Shown here: positions 25,938 through 35,102 of the stretch, in pieces
Numbering within the stretch: position 1 is the first letter of the stretch
Layout: the number at the start of each line of letters is the position of its first letter
Origin: an uncultured Oscillospiraceae bacterium
GTDB lineage: Bacteria; Bacillota; Clostridia; Oscillospirales; Oscillospiraceae
Length of the DNA: 64,000 nucleotides
Assembly: GCA_910579775.1 (NCBI GenBank)
Contig: CAJTUE010000009.1
Coordinates: 1-64,000, forward strand
Direction: 5' to 3'
Notes under the pieces: model-generated
Databases searched by the model: none
What the model was told of the DNA's origin: nothing
Seen by the model: only the letters and a program-made list of their open reading frames with translations
Position numbers and translations under genes: made by a program

Positions 25938-27257
25938 ATGGCGGAGTACCACTACAAATACAACCCTTCCAAGGGATCCGGTCGGAGCGGCAAAGCTCCG
26001 GACGGTCTCGGGGGGAACAATTCCAATGGAGAAAACAGCAACGACGATCTGGTCTCGTGGATCATCATTGTGATCGCCCTGGCGGTGTTTTGGCCTCTGG
26101 GATTGTTCCTGCTGTTTCGCAAGCTGATGAGCGCCTCCACCTCCAGCCGCTCCAACACAGGCCGCACCTCCGCCACCCGCTCGGGCTATACTTACAACTA
26201 CACCTACAACAAGGTCCGCTCCGCTGTCAAGGAGGCCGCCCAGGAGGTCCAGTCCACCGCCAAGGAAGCCGCCCAGACGGTCCGCGGCGCTACGCAAAAC
26301 GCCTCCTCCGTCCGTCCCACCCAGTCCAAGGTGGCCCAGAAGCGAGCCGCCAAGGCCGAGCCCATGCCGGGGACCATGGCCCAGAAGCCTGTCAACCCCA
26401 AGGCGGGCCGGGGCTTTATCGTCACCGGCGGCATCATTGCCGGGACCTTCCTCTCCATCCTGCTCATCCTCTTTTCCGCCCTCATTGCCGGCGGCCTTAC
26501 CTGGGAGGCTCTTCCCGCGCTGGCCACGCTGGGCTGCTTTACCGGCATCGGCCTGGTCTTCCTCTATGTGGGTCTCTTCCGCCGCAAAAAGGTGAAGATG
26601 TTCCGCAAGTACCTCATGCTTATCGGGATGAGAAAAAGCGTCTCCATCTCCACCCTGGCCAAGGCCACCCGCCGAAGCTACAAAAAGGTATGCGATGATC
26701 TTCAGGATATGTTGGACCAAGGGATCCTGCCCATCGGCTATCTGGACCTCTCCAACGACAAGCTGGTCCTGACCACCAACGGCATCGAGGACGAGCTGGA
26801 CGAGGAAGACGAGGAGGACGCCGCGGAGGAGGCCAGGCCGGACGACAGCATTCTGGCAGAGATCCGCGCCGTCAACGACTCTATCCCCGATCCGGTGATG
26901 TCCGCCAAGATCGCCCGCATCGAGGAGATCACCGGAAAGATCCTGGACTATCAGCGCAAATACCCCGCCAAGGCGGGGCAGCTACGCAACTTCCTCAACT
27001 ACTACCTCCCCACCACCCTGAAGATCCTGCGAGCCTATGCTCAGTTGGAGGAGCAGGGCATCGAGGGAGAAAATATCTCCGCCGCCAAGGCCCGCATTGA
27101 GGGCATGATGGACAAGGTGGTGGAGGGCTTTGAAAAACAGCTTGACAAGCTCTTCCAAAACGATGTGCTGGATATCTCCAGCGATGTGGCGGTGCTGGAG
27201 CGGATGCTGGACAACGACGGTCTGGGCAGTTCGGGCATGACCATGGGCGGTATTTGA
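25938..27257 (+). CDS. XpaC-like membrane protein (halogenated-indolyl-phosphate hydrolysis family)
   Basis: 439 residues. A charged N-terminus, one membrane span at about 40-58, a low-complexity linker, a pair of membrane spans at about 155-205, then a cytoplasmic region. That region has a winged-helix-like segment (SISTLAKATRRSYKKVCDDLQDMLDQGILPIGYLD) and a long helical C-terminus (about 300-430). This fits proteins annotated as XpaC or 5-bromo-4-chloroindolyl phosphate hydrolysis family. The name reflects an old phenotype, and no hydrolase motif is visible. Confidence 0.7.
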   Translation: MAEYHYKYNPSKGSGRSGKAPDGLGGNNSNGENSNDDLVSWIIIVIALAVFWPLGLFLLFRKLMSASTSSRSNTGRTSATRSGYTYNYTYNKVRSAVKEAAQEVQSTAKEAAQTVRGATQNASSVRPTQSKVAQKRAAKAEPMPGTMAQKPVNPKAGRGFIVTGGIIAGTFLSILLILFSALIAGGLTWEALPALATLGCFTGIGLVFLYVGLFRRKKVKMFRKYLMLIGMRKSVSISTLAKATRRSYKKVCDDLQDMLDQGILPIGYLDLSNDKLVLTTNGIEDELDEEDEEDAAEEARPDDSILAEIRAVNDSIPDPVMSAKIARIEEITGKILDYQRKYPAKAGQLRNFLNYYLPTTLKILRAYAQLEEQGIEGENISAAKARIEGMMDKVVEGFEKQLDKLFQNDVLDISSDVAVLERMLDNDGLGSSGMTMGGI

Positions 27258-27273
27258 CTTTAACAACGGACAA

Positions 27274-27309
27274 AAAAGGCGGCGGGAAATTATCTTCCCG
27301 CCGTCTTTT
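27274..27309 (+). terminator. Terminator after the XpaC-like gene
   Basis: AAAAGGCGGCGGGAA / TTCCCGCCGTCTTTT stem with loop ATTATC. Confidence 0.88.
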
Positions 27310-27395
27310 GCCGTTGACGAAAACCCCAAGATGTTGTAGAATAATAGAGCATGTTCCCACAAGATGAGTACTTATCTGTAAGGAGGCTGGTTTTC

Positions 27396-28457
27396 ATGCC
27401 CAAGAGCCACACAGAGTTGATCCATTGCGACAACTGCGGAGAGGATTTCGCCGCAGCTTACCGCCGCTGCCCCTTCTGCAATGCCAAGCCCGGCCAGCGC
27501 GTGAGCCGGGACGATACGATGGACTTTGACGACGCCACCGGGCCGGTGGACTACGAGCCGACCTATGACGATCCCCCCGTGTTCCGTGCCGGCGGCGGCA
27601 AGCGTCTGGCCGGGGGCGGCAGCGAAGGCGGCTACCGCCGCCGGGGCAGCGACATCCCCTGGGGCAAGATCATTCTGTACGTGGGCACCGCTCTGGTGAT
27701 CCTGGCGGCGGTGTGGATCATCACCACTAAAGTGCTGCCCAAGTTCTTCTCCAACCAGACCACCGTCTCCCCCTCCCCCTCGCCCACCGAGACGGTCACC
27801 CCCACCACCGTGCCGCCTGCGCCTACGGTGGAGCCCAGCGATATTGTGCTGCCCACCGAGGACGTGACCCCCACCGTGCCTGTGGTGGTGACCGAGCCCC
27901 CCGCTCCCTCTACCTCTTCCACCCCTGTGTCCTCCCTGTCCCTCAGCTCCATCGACTTCACCCTCTCCCCCAAGTGGCCCACCTACCAGATGAAGGTCAC
28001 CGGCGCTACGGGGAAGGTGACCTATTCCGTCGGCAGTCCCAGCGTGGCCACCGTCTCTGACAGCGGTCTGGTCACCGCGGTCGCCAACGGCTGGACGGTG
28101 CTCACCGTCACCGACGAGGCGGGTGCCACCGCCAAGTGCGACGTGCGGGTGTCCGGGATGTCCAAGGCTGAGACCCCCGCCCCCACCGACAACGGCGGCT
28201 CCGGCTCCTCCGGCGGCAACACCGGCACCGGCAGCGCCAAGCTGAGCACCACCGACTTCACCCTGTCCCAGAAGTGGGGCTACACCGCCCAACTTACCGT
28301 CACCGGCGGCACCGCCCTGGGCTGGTCCTCCAGCGACGAGAAGGTGGCCACCGTGTCCGGCAGCGGCCTGGTCACCGGCGTTGCCAAGGGCACAGCCACC
28401 ATCACCTGCACCCTGTCCGACGGCGTCAAGCTCACCGCCATCGTCCGGGTGAGCTGA
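27396..28457 (+). CDS. Zinc-ribbon, membrane-anchored protein with two Big2-like domains
   Basis: 353 residues. An N-terminal zinc ribbon (CDNCGEDF... CPFCNAKP; Cys pairs about 11/14 and 26/29) faces the cytoplasm. One membrane span is at about 92-112, then a Thr/Pro-rich linker, then two bacterial Ig-like (Big2) repeats with the diagnostic VATVSDSGLVTAVANG and VATVSGSGLVTGVAKG blocks. It is probably a surface protein; the ligand is unknown. AGGAGG precedes ATG 27396. It ends 1 nt before the P1 peptidase gene. Confidence 0.75.
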   Translation: MPKSHTELIHCDNCGEDFAAAYRRCPFCNAKPGQRVSRDDTMDFDDATGPVDYEPTYDDPPVFRAGGGKRLAGGGSEGGYRRRGSDIPWGKIILYVGTALVILAAVWIITTKVLPKFFSNQTTVSPSPSPTETVTPTTVPPAPTVEPSDIVLPTEDVTPTVPVVVTEPPAPSTSSTPVSSLSLSSIDFTLSPKWPTYQMKVTGATGKVTYSVGSPSVATVSDSGLVTAVANGWTVLTVTDEAGATAKCDVRVSGMSKAETPAPTDNGGSGSSGGNTGTGSAKLSTTDFTLSQKWGYTAQLTVTGGTALGWSSSDEKVATVSGSGLVTGVAKGTATITCTLSDGVKLTAIVRVS

Positions 28458-28458
28458 T

Positions 28459-29493
28459 ATGACTCTGCAAGACCTAGGCGTCACCGTCGGCTCCCTCCCC
28501 TCGGGGTCCAAGGGCTCCATCTGCGATGTGCCGGGGGTGAAGGTGGGCCACGTGACCCTGAACAACGAGCGGTTCCACACCGGGGTGACGGTGGTCCTCC
28601 CCGGCGTGGAGAACCCCTTTCTCCACAAGCCTCCCGCGGGGGTGTGCGTCTACAACGGCTTTGGAAAGACTACGGGGCTCATGCAGCTTCAGGATCTGGG
28701 ACGCATTGAGACCCCCATCGCCCTTACCGGGACGCTGAACGTGGGCAAGGTCCACGACGCCCTGGTGGGCTGGACCCTTCAAAAGTGCGCCGCAGACGGC
28801 CACCCGGATGTGCGCTCCATCAATCCCGTTGTGTGCGAGTGCAACGACGGGACCTTGAGCGACATCCGCTCCCGCCCCATAGGAGAGACGGAAGTACTGG
28901 AGGCGCTGGCCAACGCCTCGGACCACTGCGCCGAGGGGTGCGTGGGCGCGGGGGCGGGAATGATCTGCCACGACCTGAAGGGCGGCATCGGGACTGCCTC
29001 GCGCACCATGGAATTTGGCGGCAGGACGTATACCCTGGGCGTTTTAGCCCAAACCAACCACGGCTCCCTCAAGGACCTGACCATCGGCGGGCGGCTCGTG
29101 GGTCCCCGGTTGGCGGAGTTGGCCGGGCGGCATGAGCCGGACAAGGGCTCGTGCATCATGCTCGTCGCCACCGATCTGCCCCTGGACGCCCGGCAGCTCG
29201 CCCGGGTCGCCAAGCGGTGCTCGGTGGGTCTGGCCCGGCTGGGGTCCTATATCGGCCACGGCAGCGGCGAGGTATTCCTCGCCTTCTCCACCGCCAACCT
29301 CTATGAGGAGCTGGACAAGACCCCCGTCGTTCCCTCCCTGTCCTTCCGGGAGGACGACATAGACGTTCCCTTCCGCGCGGCGGCGGAGTGCGCCGAGGAG
29401 GCCATCCTGCGCGCCATGCTGGCCGCTGAAACCACCGTTGGCTGGCAAGGAACAATGATCTACGCGCTTTCCGAGCTTTGGGGGAAAATTTAG
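28459..29493 (+). CDS. P1 family peptidase (DmpA/BapA-like aminopeptidase)
   Basis: 344 residues. Ntn-hydrolase-like peptidase that matures by self-cleavage at a Gly-Ser bond. Blocks GSICDVPGVKVGHVT at the N-terminus, GAGAGMICHDLKGGIG (about 172-187), and the cleavage region QTNHGS (about 197-202), whose Ser would become the nucleophile, are visible. Members release N-terminal residues, including D- or beta-amino acids. Length is normal. Translation is likely coupled to the Big2 gene before it. Confidence 0.85.
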   Translation: MTLQDLGVTVGSLPSGSKGSICDVPGVKVGHVTLNNERFHTGVTVVLPGVENPFLHKPPAGVCVYNGFGKTTGLMQLQDLGRIETPIALTGTLNVGKVHDALVGWTLQKCAADGHPDVRSINPVVCECNDGTLSDIRSRPIGETEVLEALANASDHCAEGCVGAGAGMICHDLKGGIGTASRTMEFGGRTYTLGVLAQTNHGSLKDLTIGGRLVGPRLAELAGRHEPDKGSCIMLVATDLPLDARQLARVAKRCSVGLARLGSYIGHGSGEVFLAFSTANLYEELDKTPVVPSLSFREDDIDVPFRAAAECAEEAILRAMLAAETTVGWQGTMIYALSELWGKI

Positions 29494-29503
29494 GTTTTCC
29501 CTC

Positions 29504-29532
29504 TTGCTTTTTATTTGGGGTTGTGTTATACT
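29504..29532 (+). promoter_or_regulatory. Promoter of the DUF1385-prmC-recA operon
   Basis: TTGCTT at 29504-29509 and TATACT at 29527-29532, 17-bp spacer. It may serve genes through pgsA, since gaps downstream are all under 20 nt. I see no GAAC-N4-GTTC LexA box here or before recA. Confidence 0.6.
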
Positions 29533-29578
29533 CCCTCGTAGATTGAAACATTTGTTCGTTTTGAAAAGGAGTTTCCCT

Positions 29579-30544
29579 ATGTCGAAGGAAAAAGACTGCT
29601 GTACCAAATTCAAGACCACTTGCGGCGGTCAGGCCCTCATTGAGGGCATCATGATGCGCGGTCCCGAGAAGGAATCCATCGTGGTGCGCAAGCCGGACGG
29701 CGAATTGGAGGTGAAGGTCGAGCCTCTGACGCTGGTCAAGACCAGACATCCCGTCCTGGGTCTTCCCTTCCTGCGCGGGCCCATCAACTTTGTGGACTCC
29801 ATGATCCACGGAGTAAAAGCGCTGATGTACTCCGCGGAGTTCTATCCCGAGGATGAGGACGAGCCGGAGGAGACCTCCAAGCTGGACGCCTGGATGGAAA
29901 AGCACCTGGGCAGCGAGAAGGCCATGAGCGTGGTGGTCACCCTGTCGGTGATCCTTGGCCTGGGCTTCTCCATTCTGCTCTTCTTCATCCTGCCCACCCT
30001 CATCACCGGACTGCTCACCAGGTTCATCAGCAGCCGGCTCGTGCTCAGTCTTATTGAGGGCGTGGTGCGAATGGTCATCTTCTTTTGCTATATCATCCTC
30101 ATGTCCAAGATGAAGGAGATGAAGCGGGTGTTTCGCTACCACGGCGCGGAGCACCAGACCATCTTCTGCTATGAGAGCGGCCTGCCGCTGACGGTGGAAA
30201 ACGTCCGCAAGATGCCCCGCCACCACCCCCGCTGCGGCACCAGCTTCCTGTTCGTGATCATGGCGGTGGCCATCCTCATCCACGCGGTGCTGGGGGTGGG
30301 CTGGGACAACACCTGGCTGCGGCTGGGGGTGCGGCTTTTGAGCCTCCCGCTGATCGTGTCCATCACCTATGAAATCAACCGCTTTGTGGGCCGGCATGAC
30401 AACTGGTTTACCAAGATCCTCACAGCGCCGGGGCTGTGGCTTCAAAACTGGACCACCGCCGAACCGGACGATTCCATGATCGAGGTGGGCATTCGGGCCC
30501 TCAGCGAGGTACTGCCCGAGGAAAAGGGCGCGGATCAATGGTGA
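29579..30544 (+). CDS. DUF1385 membrane protein (YqhQ-like)
   Basis: 321 residues with about four or five membrane segments. N-terminal GGQALIEGIMMRGP and the central YHGAEHQTIFCYE with PRHHPRCGTSFL blocks are the family hallmarks; the clustered His and Cys suggest metal binding. Function is not established. It often neighbours prmC, as here, though the usual prfA is absent. AAAGGAG precedes the ATG. Confidence 0.85.
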   Translation: MSKEKDCCTKFKTTCGGQALIEGIMMRGPEKESIVVRKPDGELEVKVEPLTLVKTRHPVLGLPFLRGPINFVDSMIHGVKALMYSAEFYPEDEDEPEETSKLDAWMEKHLGSEKAMSVVVTLSVILGLGFSILLFFILPTLITGLLTRFISSRLVLSLIEGVVRMVIFFCYIILMSKMKEMKRVFRYHGAEHQTIFCYESGLPLTVENVRKMPRHHPRCGTSFLFVIMAVAILIHAVLGVGWDNTWLRLGVRLLSLPLIVSITYEINRFVGRHDNWFTKILTAPGLWLQNWTTAEPDDSMIEVGIRALSEVLPEEKGADQW

Positions 30545-30553
30545 GGTGATCTC

Positions 30554-31411
30554 ATGGCAGCGACCTACAACAATCTGTATCTGGACGCCCGCCGCACCCT
30601 GAAGGCCGCGGGGAGTGACAACCCTCAGCTGGAGGCGCAGGAGCTCTTGTGCTTCGCGGCGGAAAAGGGCCGCCAGGAGCTGTTGCGCGACATGGCGCTC
30701 TATGCCTCCGCCCCTGTGACAGAGCGATTTGAGGGACTTTTGAAGCGGCGGCTGGCGGGAGAGCCGGTGGCCTATCTCATCGGCGAATGGGAGTTTTACG
30801 GCATGACGCTGGACATCTCCCCCGATGTGCTGGTGCCCCGAGACGACACGGAGATCCTGGCCCGCCAGGCCATAGAGCGGACTTCCGCCTGCCCCGGCGA
30901 GCCCCGGGTGCTGGACCTGTGCGCCGGGAGCGGCTGTGTGGGTCTGGCCATTGCCAAGCACTGTCCCAACGCTCAGGTACTGCTGGGGGACGTGTCCGAG
31001 GCCGCCCTGCGCGTCTGCCGCCAAAATGCCCGCCGACATAATTTGACCGCGCGGGCGTCCGCCTGTCAGCTGGACGCCCTGGAAAAGCCCGGCGCCGCCC
31101 TGTGGGATTTTGACGTGATCGCCGCCAACCCGCCCTATATCCCCACCGAGGACCTGGCCGGGCTGGAGGTGGCTAAATTTGAGCCCCATCTGGCCCTGGA
31201 CGGCGGCGTGGACGGCCTCGACTTCTACCGGGCGATCACCGAAAAGTGGACCGGTTCCCTGCGAAGCGGCGGCTGGCTTCTCTGCGAGGTGGGCGTCGGC
31301 CAAGTGGGCAAGGTGGAAGAGCTGTTTGCCAAGGCGGGTCTGGATGAGATCAAGTCCTATCAGGACACAGGAGAGATCTGGCGCGTCGTAGAAGGCCGCC
31401 TGAAAGCATAA
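30554..31411 (+). CDS. prmC: Release-factor glutamine methyltransferase PrmC
   Basis: 285 residues. Methylates the GGQ glutamine of peptide release factors RF1 and RF2. An N-terminal helical domain (about 1-80) is followed by a Rossmann methyltransferase with LDLCAGSGCVGLAIAK (about 116-131) and the catalytic NPPY (about 193-196). Length is normal. Overlapping spacing with DUF1385 (9 nt) and recA (16 nt) implies one operon. prfA, its usual partner, is not in the window. Confidence 0.95.
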   Translation: MAATYNNLYLDARRTLKAAGSDNPQLEAQELLCFAAEKGRQELLRDMALYASAPVTERFEGLLKRRLAGEPVAYLIGEWEFYGMTLDISPDVLVPRDDTEILARQAIERTSACPGEPRVLDLCAGSGCVGLAIAKHCPNAQVLLGDVSEAALRVCRQNARRHNLTARASACQLDALEKPGAALWDFDVIAANPPYIPTEDLAGLEVAKFEPHLALDGGVDGLDFYRAITEKWTGSLRSGGWLLCEVGVGQVGKVEELFAKAGLDEIKSYQDTGEIWRVVEGRLKA

Positions 31412-31427
31412 AAGGAGGAAATCACAT

Positions 31428-32534
31428 ATGGCTGACAAGAAAAAGACCGTCCCCACCGCCGCGCCAGCGGCCGACCGCCGCAAGGCTCTGGAGACCGCCA
31501 TTGCGCAAATCGAGAAGGATTACGGCAAGGGCGCCATCATGCGCCTGGGCGAAAACCAGGGCGTGGTGGTGGACGCCATCCCCACCGGCTCTTTGGCCCT
31601 GGACCTGGCTCTGGGCATCGGCGGCGTTCCCAAGGGGCGCATCATCGAGGTCTACGGCCCCGAGTCCTCCGGCAAGACCACCCTGGCCCTCCACATCGTG
31701 GCCGAGAGCCAGAAGCGGGGCGGCGAGGTGGCCTATGTGGACGCGGAGCACGCCATGGATCCCAGCTATGCCCGTGCCCTGGGGGTGGACATCGACTCCA
31801 TGCTCATCTCCCAGCCGGACACCGGCGAGGACGCTCTCCAGATCGTGGAGATGCTGGTGCGCTCCGGCGCGGTGGACGTGGTGGTGGTAGACTCCGTCGC
31901 CGCCCTGGTCCCCCGGGCGGAGATCGAGGGGGACATGGGCGACAGCCACGTGGGCCTGCTGGCCCGGCTCATGTCCCAGGCTCTCAGAAAGCTGGCTGGC
32001 TCCATCGCTAAAACCAACTGCATCGTCATCTTCATCAACCAGCTGCGGGAAAAGGTTGGCGTGGTCTACGGCAACCCCGAGGTCACCACCGGCGGCCGGG
32101 CGCTGAAGTTCTATTCCTCCGTACGTATCGACGTGCGCCGGGTGGAGAGCATCAAGGTAGGCGGCGAAGTCATCGGCAACCGCACCCGTGCCAAGGTGGT
32201 CAAAAACAAGGTGGCGCCTCCCTTTAAGGAGGGCGAGTTCGACATCATGTACGGCGAGGGCATCTCCAAGGTAGGTGAGCTCATCGACCTGGGGGTCAAG
32301 CTGGACCTAGTGCAAAAATCCGGCTCCTGGTTCGCCATGGGCGAAACGCGCATCGGCCAGGGCCGGGACGCTGCCAAGCAGTATCTGAAGGACAATCCCG
32401 AGGAGGCCGCGGCCCTGGAGGCGGAGATCCGCAAGAACGCCTACAAGCTCATGAGCTCCCAGGAGCGCGTGGCGGCCAAGGCCGCGGGCCGCGCTGTGGA
32501 CGTGGCCGCCGACGACCTGGACGATGAGGCTTGA
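31428..32534 (+). CDS. recA: Recombinase RecA
   Basis: 368 residues. Central strand-exchange and SOS co-protease ATPase. Walker A GPESSGKTTLALH at about 79-91, Walker B-type VVVVDSVAALVP near 152, FINQLREKVGV in the DNA-binding region, and a short acidic tail (DLDDEA). AGGAGG precedes the ATG. recX overlaps its 3' end by 11 nt. Confidence 0.98.
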   Translation: MADKKKTVPTAAPAADRRKALETAIAQIEKDYGKGAIMRLGENQGVVVDAIPTGSLALDLALGIGGVPKGRIIEVYGPESSGKTTLALHIVAESQKRGGEVAYVDAEHAMDPSYARALGVDIDSMLISQPDTGEDALQIVEMLVRSGAVDVVVVDSVAALVPRAEIEGDMGDSHVGLLARLMSQALRKLAGSIAKTNCIVIFINQLREKVGVVYGNPEVTTGGRALKFYSSVRIDVRRVESIKVGGEVIGNRTRAKVVKNKVAPPFKEGEFDIMYGEGISKVGELIDLGVKLDLVQKSGSWFAMGETRIGQGRDAAKQYLKDNPEEAAALEAEIRKNAYKLMSSQERVAAKAAGRAVDVAADDLDDEA

Positions 32535-33165
32535 GTCCCTCACCCCTTCCCAGAAGGTACAGGGCCGGTGGATCGCCGTCTTTGCCGACGGCTCCAGGCT
32601 GAAGCTCACCGACCGGGAAATGGTGGACTTCTCTCTCTACGCCGGACTGGATGTGCCCGAGGCGGCGCTGGAACAGCTCCGTGACGCCGCCGGGGAGTCC
32701 GCCGCCCGCAGGCGGGCGGCCAACATCCTCTCCGCCCGGCCATTGAGCCGCAAAGAGCTGGAAAAGCGGCTGACCGAAAAGGGAGAGACCCCCGCCCACG
32801 CCGCCGCGGCGGCGGACTATATGGAGCATCTGGGCTACCTCAACGACAAGGCCTACGCCAAGCTGCTTTCCGAGCACTATGCCGCCAAGGGCTACGGCCC
32901 CCGCAAGGTCCGCGACGAGCTGTACCGCCGGGGCGTGCCCCGGGAATATTGGGATGCCGCCCTGGAGGACCTGGATGAGCCGGATGAGGCTCTGGACGCC
33001 CTGGTGGAGGCCCGTCTGCGGCGGATCGCCCGTCCTGACCGGGCGGACTTTAAGAAGGTCAGCGACGCCCTGGCCCGGCGAGGCTACGGCTGGAGCGACA
33101 TTTCAGCGGCCATCCGCCGCTATCAGCGCCAACACGAGGTGGAATGGGAGGACGAGGAATTTTGA
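32524..33165 (+). CDS. recX: Regulatory protein RecX
   Basis: 213 residues. Inhibits RecA filaments by capping and destabilising them. RecX repeats of three-helix type are visible (ARRRAANILSARPLSRKELEKRL; DKAYAKLLSEHYAAKGYGPRKVRDELYRRGV). The start lies inside the last codons of recA, so translation is coupled and the RecA:RecX ratio controlled. Its stop overlaps the TTG start of rimO. Confidence 0.93.
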   Translation: MRLESLTPSQKVQGRWIAVFADGSRLKLTDREMVDFSLYAGLDVPEAALEQLRDAAGESAARRRAANILSARPLSRKELEKRLTEKGETPAHAAAAADYMEHLGYLNDKAYAKLLSEHYAAKGYGPRKVRDELYRRGVPREYWDAALEDLDEPDEALDALVEARLRRIARPDRADFKKVSDALARRGYGWSDISAAIRRYQRQHEVEWEDEEF

Positions 33166-34481
33166 AGATCGCGTTTATTTCCCTGGGCTGCGCCAAAAAT
33201 CTGGTCAACAGCGAGCAGATGATGGCCCTGTGCGTCAAGAGCGGACACACTCTGGCAGACAGTCCCGACGGCGCGGACGTGGCGGTGGTGAACACCTGCG
33301 GCTTTATCGACTCCGCCAAAAGCGAGGCCATCGACCAAATTTTGTCCCTGGCCGCCCTCAAAGACGAGGGCCGTCTGGGCAAGATCCTGGTGGCCGGGTG
33401 CCTCTCCCAGCGCTACCAAGACGAGATGCTCCAGGAGCTGCCCGAGATCGACGGTCTGCTGGGCACCGGAAGCTACACCGATATTTTAGAGGCCCTGGAT
33501 GCCATGGCGGCGGGGGATGTGCCCACCTACTTTGGCGACATCCATCATACCTTAGAGGACGGGGCGCGCATTGTCACCAAGCCCCTCTACTCCGCTTACT
33601 TAAAGATCGCCGAGGGCTGTGACAACCGCTGTGCCTACTGCGTCATCCCCTCCCTGCGGGGCAAATACCGCTCCCGGACGGTGGAGTCCCTGGTGGCGGA
33701 GGCCAAGTCGCTGGCCGATCAGGGTACAAAGGAGCTTATCGTGGTGGCCCAGGACATCACCCGCTATGGCCTGGACCTTACCGGAAAGCGGATGTTGCCC
33801 CAGCTGCTCACAGAATTATGTAAACTCCCTTTCCCCTGGATCCGGCTCCATTATCTCTACCCCGATGAGTTCACCGACGAGCTCATTGAGGTCATTGCCA
33901 ACGAACCGAAAATTTTGAAGTATCTGGACATTCCTATCCAGCATGCCAACGACAAACTCCTGCGCGCTATGAACCGCCGGGGGACCAAGGCGGAGATCAT
34001 GGCGCTCTTTGAGATACTGCGCGCGCGCATTCCCGGTCTGGTCATCCGCACCTCTCTCATCACCGGCCTGCCCGGAGAGGGAGAGGCCGAGTTTGAAGAG
34101 CTATGCGACTTCCTCCGGTGGGCCAAGCTGGAGCGGGCGGGTATCTTCCCCTTCTCTCCCCAGGAGGGCACCCCCGCCTTCGATATGCCCGGTCAAGTGG
34201 GCGAGGTGGAGGCAGTCCGGCGCGCCGAGCTGCTGGTGGAGCTTCAGAGCCGGGTCATGGACGAATATAACGAGCAACGGCTGGGAACGACCCTGGAGGT
34301 CCTGTGTGAGGGCTTTGACGCCGCCGCCGGGTGTTATGCGGGCCGCAGCTATGCCGACTCCCCCGACGTGGATGGTCACGTCTACTTCACCGCTGCGGGA
34401 AGGGTCCCCGAAGGTGAGCTGGTCCGGGTGCGTATCACTGGAACGACAGACGGCGACCTGACCGGAGAAATGGAGGACTGA
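33162..34481 (+). CDS. rimO: Ribosomal protein S12 methylthiotransferase RimO
   Basis: 439 residues. A radical-SAM enzyme with two iron-sulfur clusters that adds a methylthio group to Asp in ribosomal protein S12. The UPF0004 domain begins KIAFISLGCAKNLVNSE (Cys about 9), the radical-SAM CDNRCAYC is near 152-159, and a TRAM-like C-terminal domain follows. TTG 33162 gives the family's normal N-terminus; ATG 33144 would add six residues inside recX. Confidence 0.93.
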   Translation: MKIAFISLGCAKNLVNSEQMMALCVKSGHTLADSPDGADVAVVNTCGFIDSAKSEAIDQILSLAALKDEGRLGKILVAGCLSQRYQDEMLQELPEIDGLLGTGSYTDILEALDAMAAGDVPTYFGDIHHTLEDGARIVTKPLYSAYLKIAEGCDNRCAYCVIPSLRGKYRSRTVESLVAEAKSLADQGTKELIVVAQDITRYGLDLTGKRMLPQLLTELCKLPFPWIRLHYLYPDEFTDELIEVIANEPKILKYLDIPIQHANDKLLRAMNRRGTKAEIMALFEILRARIPGLVIRTSLITGLPGEGEAEFEELCDFLRWAKLERAGIFPFSPQEGTPAFDMPGQVGEVEAVRRAELLVELQSRVMDEYNEQRLGTTLEVLCEGFDAAAGCYAGRSYADSPDVDGHVYFTAAGRVPEGELVRVRITGTTDGDLTGEMED

Positions 34482-34484
34482 ATC

Positions 34485-35036
34485 ATGAATCTACCCAACA
34501 AACTGACCGTGTTACGTATTGCGCTGGTGCCTGTGTTCATGGTGCTGGCCTATCTCACCTTCCCCTGCCACATGTACGCCGCCCTGGCGGTGTTCATCCT
34601 GGCCAGCCTCACCGACTTTCTGGACGGCTACCTGGCCAGAAAACTGAACTTGATTACTGACTTCGGGAAATTCATGGACTCCCTGGCAGATAAGATCCTG
34701 GTGCTGGCCGCTCTCATCTGGCTTGTTGAGGCGGACAAGATGCCCGGCTGGTGCCTGTTCATCGTTATGACCCGGGAGTTCGCCGTCACCGGCCTCCGCC
34801 TGGTGGCCGCCAACACCGGGCGGGTCATTGCCGCAGGGTGGTCGGGCAAGGTGAAAACCGCCTCTACCATGGTGTGCATCTGCCTCATCATGCTTTTAAG
34901 TGAAATGACCTTTATCCCCGCCGCCACTCTCCGCGGGGTAGAGCTTGCCTGTGTGGCGGTCATTCTGGTCACCACCGTCTACTCCGGCATTGAGTATTTC
35001 ATGAAAAACAAGGATGTGTTCAAGGGACAGATGTGA
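34485..35036 (+). CDS. pgsA: CDP-diacylglycerol--glycerol-3-phosphate phosphatidyltransferase
   Basis: 183 residues, several membrane spans. Makes phosphatidylglycerol phosphate. The CDP-alcohol phosphotransferase signature D-x2-DG-x2-AR-x8-G-x3-D-x3-D is seen in DFLDGYLARKL... GKFMDSLADK (about 44-67). It starts 3 nt after rimO and ends the operon before the terminator at 35056. Confidence 0.95.
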   Translation: MNLPNKLTVLRIALVPVFMVLAYLTFPCHMYAALAVFILASLTDFLDGYLARKLNLITDFGKFMDSLADKILVLAALIWLVEADKMPGWCLFIVMTREFAVTGLRLVAANTGRVIAAGWSGKVKTASTMVCICLIMLLSEMTFIPAATLRGVELACVAVILVTTVYSGIEYFMKNKDVFKGQM

Positions 35037-35055
35037 GTTCCCTTTTTAGAGCAGA

Positions 35056-35092
35056 AAAAGACAGGCATGGTGAGAAACCATGCCCGTCTTAA
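35056..35092. terminator. Terminator of the recA operon
   Basis: AAGACAGGCATGGT / ACCATGCCCGTCTT stem with loop GAGAA, followed by AATT; convergent with the minus-strand gene at 35103, so probably bidirectional. Confidence 0.8.
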
Positions 35093-35102
35093 TTATGTCA
35101 AC

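Noticed and set aside
29156..31501. Very long minus-strand ORF opposite DUF1385, prmC and recA
   Set aside because: Antisense of well-supported genes; composition is His/Gly/Gln-rich as expected from the reverse strand of GC-rich coding DNA.
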